A DNA stretch of 14,700 bases from assembly GCA_963170055.1 (NCBI GenBank), contig CAUJGJ010000189.1, positions 1,848,201-1,862,900 on the forward strand, given 5' to 3'. Under the pieces are notes generated by a model that saw only the letters and a list, made by a program, of their open reading frames with translations, was not told the origin of the DNA and made no database searches. Origin of the DNA: Halisarca cf. caerulea. Its lineage: Eukaryota > Porifera > Demospongiae > Chondrillida > Halisarcidae. Below are positions 1 through 10,119 of the stretch, piece after piece. A program made the position numbers and the translations under genes. Numbering within the stretch: the stretch's first letter is position 1; each line of letters begins with the position of its first letter.

Positions 1-62
1 GTCCTACCGTATATTTATCTGGTATCTTATTTTTGGCTGTAGATATTGTCAAGAAATAGGAT

Positions 63-154
63 ATGGCTCTCTCGTCCAAAGTGGAGTCGCTGGTACGAAT
101 GATAGACGCCTTCAAGACCGCACGCTACGACCAGAACGCGGGCCACGACGCCAG
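63..154 (+). CDS. HTT: HTT exon 1, N17-like helix, no polyQ
   Basis: Thirty codons plus AG, ending at donor CCAG|GTTTGT. The stretch VESLVRMIDAFKTARYDQ corresponds to the human N17 region (EKLMKAFESLKSFQQ). A TAG at 57-59 in the same frame, six bases upstream, supports this ATG. A pyrimidine-rich TTTTTGGCTGTAG ends at about 42 and could be the acceptor of a 5' UTR intron, which would put the transcription start outside the window. No glutamine or proline run follows. Confidence 0.88.
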
Positions 155-535
155 GTTTGTTTATTCCATCTTCACCACTTATATTTATACTTTGCATCCT
201 TCTGTGTCCGTTTTGCTTGGAGATTAGAGACATCAGCACACTATCCAATAGAAATCCAATATACTAATTATTTGATGACATTTTGCGTCGTTTTGAGTTT
301 ATTTTGTCATAGATCATGTAATTAGTATTTCTAGCATTTATTGTTCTCAAAAGCAGATGAATAACAGGTTCATATCAAGTAGCTGCAAATTAGAGAGATA
401 CTATTTCTTTTAAAAATAATATCTATTTTCCTGTGTGTTAATGTCGACATTGTGTATGTGTAGGTATCCATGGAAAGATGACCACATCTCTTGGCTTCAC
501 AATGTTTATGACCTAGTGACAAGTGCAGCTGTGAA

Positions 536-610
<75 letters not shown>

Positions 611-3600
611 TATATGTGAGTCTGTGCTACTCACTCCACAGATCATCTCCGAGGATCCTTTTGTTCATGTGATTTACAGTACCTATTATTATATCGTATT
701 CACTCCACCTTTCACTTTCTGGCCTCTGTGTGTATGTACGCACACACATGCAGTGGAAACTCGCTTATCCAAACCTCAGTTATCCAGCACTTCATGTGTC
801 CAGCCCTCATGAAAGTAGCAAGTAGTTAACCTTGTAGAGTTCCCCTGTCGGTAAAGATGTTTCTGACTGCTAGTTTGTATGATGTTTTGTCTTCTGTGTG
901 TTGGGTAAGGTAACCCTTGGCTAATGACTCCCCAGATAGAATGAGAATATCTGATATCTGATGCTTAGTTACATAATAGATAAGTGGGTGTTGTGATGAT
1001 GTGCACAAGGGAAGTATGTATGTTTACTATGTACATACATATTACTATCTACATAGTATGTACGTACTTTAGTGCTTCCCATAAGGTGAAGTGCAATAGA
1101 ACCATAGATACTAAAACATCGAACTTGGATACAAGGGAAGGAAAAATAAGTATTCACTATGATCAGAGGTACGTACTTACGATCCAAGGTACGTACTTTC
1201 AGTGGTATTGCATGAGGTAGGAACAGAGAAGTAAGTATTTACTATCCAGGAGTACTCACCAACCCTGGTGTTTACTAACCAGGAGTACTCACCAACCCAG
1301 GTACTTACTAACCAGGAGTACTCACCAAACCAGGTACTTACTAACCAGGAGTACTCACTAACCCAGGTACTTACTAACCAGGAGTACTCACCAACCCGGG
1401 CACTTACTATCCAGGAGTACTCACTAACCCAGGTACTTACTAACCAGGAGTACTCACCAATCCGCCTCAGCCCTGAGTTTACCAGACCATCTCTCCAAAG
1501 CCGCAGAGCTCGCCCAGGACAAGGGCTCATCTTCCTGGCTGGCAACCCTCCCACTGGAGAAATATGGGTTCCACCTCTCTAAAAGCGACTTCAGGGATGC
1601 TTTATCCTTGAGGTATGGCTGGTTGCCTGAAAGGATGCCCTCCAAGTGCGTGTGCAATGAGACCTTCACTATTGACCACGCACTCAGCTGTCCAAGAGGA
1701 GCCTTTCCCAGTATCCGACATAACGAGATCAGGGACTTTACCGGCATGTTGCTAACAGAAGTCTGCCACGATGTTTCGCTTGAACCAGTGTTACATCCTC
1801 TGTCAGGTGAGGAATTGCAACATGCCACTGCCAGGGCAGAGGACGAAGCGAGGGTGGACATTGCGGCCAGAAACTTTTGGGGAAATCGACAAGTGGCATA
1901 TTTTGACGTGAAGGTCTTCAACCCCTACGCCAAGTCGAACCGAAAGTTTTCTTTGGCCTCATGCTTCACCCATCATGAAAAATCCAAGAAGAGATTGTAT
2001 GAGCAAAGGATAATCGAGGTGGAACATGGGTCCTTCACCCCACTTGTCTTCAGTGCTTCTGGGAGTATGGGCCGTTCAGCTGCCATATTCTACCGCAGAT
2101 TGGCTACACAGCTTGCTGAGAAGAGGAATGAGCCATATCCAGTGACCATGGGTTGGCTTCGCTGCCACATTTCCTTCTCTTTGGTACGATCTGCAATTCT
2201 GTGCATTAGAGGTACCCGATCTAGGGCAAATTTCATCCCTAGAGTGCCAGACTCCACTAATTTGGCTGTAGCTGAGCTGCACACACCTATTTGAACTCTA
2301 TATCAATAGCTTGACTTGATCTTGTATTTAAATTGAAATCACCCATTGATTTGATTATATCTATTGAGAGCCTCACATAGCACACACTTTAATTTTCATA
2401 CGATTATTGAACATCTTCACCTATTCCTTAATGTTATTTAAAACTGTGTGTACTTGAATTTAATAATAATACTTCCTACTATCCAGGAGTACTCACTAAC
2501 CCAGGTGCTTACTATCCAGGAGTACTCACTAACCCAGGTGCTTACTATCCAGGAGTACTCACTAACCCAGGTGCTTACTATCCAGGAGTACTCACTAACC
2601 CAGGTGCTTACTATCCAGGAGTACTCCCTAACTCTGGTGCTTACTATCCAGGAGTACTCACTAACCCAGGTGCTTACTATCCAGGAGTACTCCCTAACTC
2701 TGGTGCTTACTATCCAGGAGTACTCACTAACCAGGTGCTTACTATCCAGGAGTACTCACTAACCCAGGTGCTTACTATCCAGGAGTACTCACTAACCCAG
2801 GTGCTTACTATCCAGGAGTACTCCCTAACTCTGGTGCTTACTATCCAGGAGTACTCACTAACCAGGTGCTTACTATCCAGGAGTACTCCCTAACTCTGGT
2901 GCTTACTAACAGAGTTTGGCTGCATATCCATTTCAGCACTGTTTATGTTCTTAAGTTCACTTATCCTGCAGTTTCACATGTCCAACAGTGGCTTGATTCC
3001 TGCTCATATGTACGTATGTTGGATAATTTGAGGTTGTACTGTACTCTCCCCCAGGTCCCAGAAACGCTACACTAAGATTCTAATGGACACTCTGTCAATG
3101 TTGTTTGGGATTTGTGGTATCGAAGAGCAGAGCCTTCGTCTGGCAGCCAGTGAGACTTTGAATAAGATTGTCAAGGCAACCTACCTCACTCACATCACTA
3201 GGATACAAATGACAGCTTTTAACGAAATGAAAAAGGTGTGCTGTTAGCGTAACTACGTACGTGGCACACATCTACATATCTACGTGCATATGTACATGCA
3301 AAAGTGGTACACATTTGTATTACATACGTATGAAGGTACATACGTGTGTACAGTACATATGTACATATGCATGTACGTACTACACGCATATGATGTGTAC
3401 CGCTTTTGTATCAGCTGTTCTGTACATGTGTTTCATAGTGCAGTTGTACCATCAAGGGCAGCGAAACATTGCTTACTTTCTATCAGCATTGTTTTCAGTA
3501 CTGTACATATTGTCTCGTCTACAAACGTACATAGTCCAGACCCATTTTCACCCCCATTATTCAAATGTAACGTCTCTGTCATGGTGAGAACAGGTCTGGC

Positions 3601-3833
3601 AATGTAAGACTACTATACATGAGGTCGGGAGAGAGCAAGGAGTATTTACTAGCTAGGATTACGTACTATCCCAGGTACTCATTAACCTCGTTTGTACAAT
3701 GTCTATTACCATATGTATATACGTACATACGTATTACAGTATATACGTATGTGCATATGTGTATAATATATACATGTACAAGTGCATATTCTGTAATACA
3801 TAATCTGATTCCTCCGACACCACTTTGGCTGCC

Positions 3834-3906
<73 letters not shown>

Positions 3907-6900
3907 TGCAGAATGGTAATGTGCGCTCACTTAAGGTGGCCCTCACTCTGTTCTCTGCGATCTGCCCTCACCTCCAACCTTTGAGATGCAAACCAACCAT
4001 CCACAGTCTAGCAGCTGTGCTGGTCAACATTATGAAGGTGAGTGGGGACATGTTCATACTGTTTTCACAACTAACTTGTGTTATGGGATGGCACTAGTGA
4101 ATTTGTCCTATACATTGGCCTGTGATCTTGGGAAATGGGGAGAGGTCAAGGGAAATTAAGTTGATTGTTTGTCAGAAGTATTTTATGACTTGATTGCCAG
4201 TGTGTTGTAGAGCTGACCCCTTGATTGCAAGTGTGCTGTAGAGCTGACCCTTGATTGCAAGTGTGCTGTAGAGCTGACCCCTTGATTGCCAGTGTGCTGT
4301 AGAGCTGACCCCTTGATTGCCAGTGTGCTGTAGAGCTGACCCCTTGATTGCAAGTGTGCTGTAGAACTGACCCTTGATTGCAAGTGTGCTGTAGAGCTGA
4401 CCCCTTGATTGCAAGTGTGCTGTAGAGCTGACCCTTGATTGCAAGTGTGCTGTAGAGCTGACCCCTTGATTGCCAGTGTGCTGTAGAGCTGACCCCTTGA
4501 TTGCCAGTGTGCTGTAGAGCTGACCCCTTGATTGCAAGTGTGCTGTAGAACTGACCCTTGATTGCAAGTGTGCTGTAGAGCTGACCCCTTGATTGCAAGT
4601 GTGCTGTAGAGCTGACCCTTGATTGCAAGTGTGCTGTAGAGCTGACCCCTTGATTGCAAGTGTGCTGTAGAGTTGACCCCTTGATTGCCAGTGTGCTGTA
4701 GAGCTGACCCCTTGATTGCAAGTGTGCTGTAGAGCTGACCCTTGATTGCAAGTGTGCTGTAGAGCTGACCCCTTGATTGCAAGTGTGCTGTAGAGCTGAC
4801 CCTTGATTGCAAGTGTGCTGTAGAGCTGACCCCTTGATTGCCAGTGTGTTGTAGAGCTGACCCCTTGATTGCAAGTGTGCTGTAGAGCTGACCCTTGATT
4901 GCAAGTGTGCTGTAGAGCTGACCCCTTGATTGCCAGTGTGCTGTAGAGCTGACCCCTTGATTGCCAGTGTGCTGTAGAGCTGACCCCTTGATTGCAAGTG
5001 TGCTGTAGAACTGACCCTTGATTGCAAGTGTGCTGTAGAGCTGACCCCTTGATTGCAAGTGTGCTGTAGAGCTGACCCTTGATTGCAAGTGTGCTGTAGA
5101 GCTGACCCCTTGATTGCCAGTGTGCTGTAGAGCTGACCCCTTGATTGCCAGTGTGCTGTAGAGCTGACCCCTTGATTGCAAGTGTGCTGTAGAACTGACC
5201 CTTGATTGCAAGTGTGCTGTAGAGCTGACCCCTTGATTGCAAGTGTGCTGTAGAGCTGACCCTTGATTGCAAGTGTGCTGTAGAGCTGACCCCTTGATTG
5301 CAAGTGTGCTGTAGAGTTGACCCCTTGATTGCCAGTGTGCTGTAGAGCTGACCCCTTGATTGCAAGTGTGCTGTATAGTTAATCAGAAGTGTCTTGTAGA
5401 GCTTTACAACTACTTTTTCCTATGATGTAGCCACTCGCCATAACACAGGTATGCATATAGTATATACATACATATATACATAGTACATACGCAAGTAGGT
5501 ACGTACATACATATGCCTGTGTATGAGTTTATGTGTTCAAGTAACTGTCAATGGTTGCTTAGTACAGTGGAGTACTGATATAACAAAGTGGAAATTCCCA
5601 CACAAATGTTGTGTTATATCAGAACTTTGCTATAGCCAGCACTATGTTCTATTACTGTACATTACACTGACGTTGACTTGAGCTTTGTTATAGACAGAAA
5701 TTTGCTATAACAGTGTTTGTTATACGTACGTAAGTGTGCACCACTGTATGTACAAACTTACATTAGTACATGCATGTTAAATTGCTTTCGTACATGTAAA
5801 ATGTATGTGTGCATTGTAATCTTAGTTAGCTCATGTACAATGCAGTACCTACTGTATGTGTATGTTATATGTTTTCTTGTACGGTACATATAAAATGTAC
5901 TCATGTGTGTGAAGTAATCCTAGTTTACTTATGCATGTACATATGCTCATATGTAAATATATGTATTGTTTCCCGTCCGTGTGAAACAAGCGATTTGAGT
6001 TTAAAAAACTCTAGGGCCACCTACAGCCCTGGAAACTCAAATTGCTTGGAAATTGCCATATACTTACGGAGCTGCATACGTACATGTGTATGTACGCATG
6101 CATGTGCGTACATATGCAATATGCGTACAACTGTTTCTATGATTGTTCTGACTGCAGAGAAATGAAGAGTCAATCAACGAGTGTTTGAGAGACTTTCTAG
6201 TTGACATCTTTAGAGTGTTTGCATGTCATCTGGTGGACAGGGACGTGCAGGTAACACTCGCACCAGCCCAGCCCCGCACACTGCTGTGTGTGGAGTATGT
6301 GTATAGACATGTATCAATGTACAGTGAAACCTATGTAATCCGACATCCATGTGTGTGAGTGTTTTATCAGCAACGTATGTACGTACGTATGTACACGTGT
6401 GTGTGAGGGGTCCATATATCCTTACATATGTACCAGCACATGCAGCCCAGCACAGCACACCGCTGTGTGTGGAGTATGTGTATAGACATGTATCAATGTA
6501 CAGTGAAACGTCTGTGATCTGAACCTTCTGTAATCCGAGATCTCTCTAATCTGACCATCTTATGTGGTACAGTAGTCACCATATTAGAGTATGGTATGGT
6601 ACTATCACTTTGTAATCCGACAACCTCGAATAATATGAGCTTTTTTCAGTTCAAAGTCAAGTGTCAGATTTATGAGTTTTTGCTGTAATATCGTGTATAA
6701 TACATTTACATTTATGTACATATGTAAATTATTGATTTGTTTATTGTCAGTTGTAGTTGACTTTGTGTGTATGTACGTACATGTATGTTTGTATGTATAC
6801 CACATGTACAGTACCTGTAGGTTAATATAAATAGAGGGCGTTTGTTGTTGTATGTTTGTTGATCCCCCCTCCCCCTTTCCCCACCAACAAATGTACGTAT

Positions 6901-6965
6901 GTACATATACTCACACAACACATGCTTGCATGCACACATATGTATGCAAACACACACACACCTAT

Positions 6966-7039
<74 letters not shown>

Positions 7040-8551
7040 GCAGCTCTTATTTGAGGCATTCCTGTCTCTACTTCCGTCAACCTCTGCCACTACAAGAAGA
7101 ATGACTTCCACTGGGATAGCTGCTCTGGTGGAGTTTGGTAGGAGACCTCTTGTGTATGGGAAGTGGGTGCTGATCAGGATGATGAGTAAGTGTTACCAGG
7201 TGGGATTTGGGAAAAGTGGGATGATGAATAGAAAGGGGCATTTGCTGGCCCACCCTGACTGAACTTTCCCTCCCCTCTCAGTCCCCATCTGCTCATGCAC
7301 CCCAGTTTAGTTGGGGATAGCTCCCATAATATTAACTTTGTGCACGTACATACATACATACGGTATGTGTCATAAAAAAGTTCACACATCGTAATCGTAA
7401 TACGATGCAATTACGATATGCTACGATGCCAAATACGATCAATTTACGATCGTAATACGATTACGATATACTACGATCGTATTTGGGGAAGATTTTATTA
7501 CGATGATATTTCTAAAGACATTGAATTGTTATCACTGATTAAAATGATCAAAATGCGATCATTGTTCGTATGTGGTGATTTCAAGTACGTACGTGCACAA
7601 GCTAGCTCAGTCGCCATCTTTATCAGCGGACCGGAATTCGTACGCGGGCAGCAAACAAGCCTTTTGCGTACCAAATAACGACGTAAACAATAAAATATAG
7701 CTTTAAGTACTACTTCTAATACTTCTGCTTATCTGAAGAGCACTCAGAACTGTTTTGTCAGCCATCGCGGATATCTGCAGCATTCCTCTACAGCTGCGAA
7801 ACGTCGAGTCGCCTGTGGGTCTCTAATTGTACGGTAGTTTCGTCCATAAAGATGGCGTTCATGATAAGTCGCTGTCTTTTTTCTCCTTCGCCCAAGCTAA
7901 TCGCTTCACCCTGTTCTGCTCTCAAACAAGCTGGCAGTATGTAGTACCACAGAAACTCCATACAAGTCGCCGCCTTCGGCATTGTACTATAATAATAGCA
8001 CTCTTCGAAAGATGGTGGTCGTATCTCTCGAGCAACTTCTGGAGTTTCGCAACGGTCGTTTCGTCAGCAGCCTGCATTTGCTTCTCAATGATGTCCTCGA
8101 CCTCTCCGGTTACTTTAGACCGTCGCCCCAACCCTTCCTTCCTGCATATTGAACCTGTCGCTTCGTACTTCAACAGAAACTTGTAAACTCCCTCTCTCGT
8201 ACAGCTAAGGCCTTCTGAACGAAGTTTCTTACAGATTGACGGCGCTTTAAGTCCTTCGTTTCGCCAGAACACTATCCTCTGCTTCTTGTAATCCGAATAA
8301 ACCATTCCTTCTGAACTTAAACAATTGCTACCTCGCAGAATCGATTTTTTCGCTTAATAAATACGATCATTACGACTATAATTACGAGCCACGTTCACCA
8401 TCGTAATTAATCGTGTTTACGATCGTAAAAGGCCCAATTTCGATCGTAGTACGACGCAATTACGATCGTAATACGATGTGTTTACGTTACGATTACGTTA
8501 CGACATGTGAACTTTTTTATGACACATACCGTAGATAGTGCCTGGTATGTA

Positions 8552-8598
<47 letters not shown>

Positions 8599-10047
8599 AT
8601 GCGTGTGTGTAGCTTTTTCTTAAACACCAGCCGTTTTGCTCCATATACATACGTATGTACGTATGTAGTTGCATTTCTATTTCTCTTACCCATATTTTGT
8701 GCAGGACGTACACATTTCAGTTTCATTTGTGATGATCTTGTCTTTTTCCCATTCCCAGATCTACTGGCAATTGAAGAAATCCAGAATGGGACCTCCTGTC
8801 TTTTAGGTGTCCTTCAGGCGATTCGTAACCTCATACCAGTTCTGTTTGCCCTCGGGGAGGAGGTGGAGACAGCCCTTCCTCACACTCTCTATGCTTTTCT
8901 CCTCACTTGTGTTGTGTACGAAGGAGACCACAATGTCGTCACCTCCACGCTGGAGGTCTTCCAGGTGAGACCGGGTGCTATATATTACTCAATGGTGTCA
9001 GGTGTGTACTAGTTATATGGAAGTTTTCTTAATATCATTGAACAATTGTCAGGACATTATCATGGTAATAGCAGAGAAGCACTTAAAGTAGCAGTATTGG
9101 CTGGGGGGGGGAGTGGATGATCCAACATTCTCTCTAATCTGACCATCTTTTGAGGAATAATCACCATGTTAGAGTATGTACTGTATATATACTAACGAGT
9201 ACCCCATAATCCAACAATCTCTGCAATGTGGCATGTATGTATTTTAGTAGTCCACCGCATGTGGGATTATATAGGTTCCACTCTACCAGGCTTTACTAGC
9301 GCACATAGGTAAATTTTATCTTAATCTATAATGTACGTACGTATAGTATAAATAGGTAAGTACGTAAGGACAGTTGGCATTTCTTCAAATGTGAAGGAAG
9401 TAGTCCTTCCTACGTACAACGTTTGCAGGATCTCTGTTTCGATGATTATCACCTAAACTTCATCAAGACCCAAACTAACCTGACAATTTTGTGTGTAAAG
9501 TAACATGGTCTGAAGCTGAGCAGTGAAAATAGTGAAAATTTTACTCTTCAAACATTTTACTTCAAACTAAGCAGTACATGTACGTATGTATGTACGTACA
9601 TTTTACACCATGGTGACTGTACGTATATATGTACGTATGTATGTTGCACAATAAGCATTCATATGTAAGTACGTAGATGTTTAGAGTTAATATTTTCCAC
9701 CCTGCCTCAGGTTATCCTCCAGCATGTGCCCCAGTTGCCCCAGTTCAGTCAGTGGTTGGTTAGGCCCTCTCGCGACACATTGCTCATTGAACCCTTTATC
9801 AGTGGTTCCCGCTTGCTTGTGTCACCCTCGTCTGACTCCGATCGGCTTCGTGGTCGCTCCTCACCTCTGCAAAAGGCTGGGGACAGCTCGTCCGAGATGA
9901 CATCGCTCCATGATGACTACTTTAGCTCCAGTCGCGAGTCTTTGGAGGTGTTGGAGCTGGATGATGACGGAACTGAGGATTTGGAAGATACCCCCTTCAC
10001 TCCTGATGCTGGGATGGAGGAGGAGGTGTGTGTGCGCATGTGTGTGT

Positions 10048-10119
<72 letters not shown>

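Noticed and set aside
1..62. Promoter of HTT
   Set aside because: No convincing core elements; a possible acceptor near 42 suggests the promoter is outside the window.
63..154. Polyglutamine tract expected for HTT exon 1
   Set aside because: Looked for and absent; no CAG or CAA run in exon 1 or 2.
435..812. 125-residue frame with a Cys-Val run
   Set aside because: Only 464-535 is coding (HTT exon 2); the rest reads through a donor into the TG microsatellite.
1177..1582. Open frames with an 11-residue period on both strands, and 2448-2762
   Set aside because: By-products of the 33-bp repeat, which is a multiple of three.
3236..3607. Overlapping ~107-residue ORFs in HTT intron 3
   Set aside because: Composition follows the TACGTA/ACAT repeats; two frames open over the same region and no homology recognised.
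3666..3984. Cys-Val and Thr-His repeat proteins on both strands; the same at 6712-7262, 8498-8726, 9861-10293
   Set aside because: TG/AC dinucleotide repeats are open in every frame. Where such frames overlap HTT exons only the exon part is supported.
4146..5365. Minus-strand open frames of 342-397 residues in three frames
   Set aside because: They are made wholly of the 30/31-bp minisatellite; mixed unit lengths rotate the frame and no frame has a stop codon. No gene-like composition.
4190..5376. CRISPR array
   Set aside because: Units are contiguous repeats with no unique spacers, in a spliced eukaryotic context.
5833..6165. 110-residue ORF with Cys-rich composition
   Set aside because: Reads through GTAC/TACGTA repeats and runs into HTT exon 5 in the wrong frame.
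7418..7678. Small + strand ORF, 86 residues
   Set aside because: It lies inside the Tc1-like element, starts within its palindromic subterminal repeats and resembles no family.
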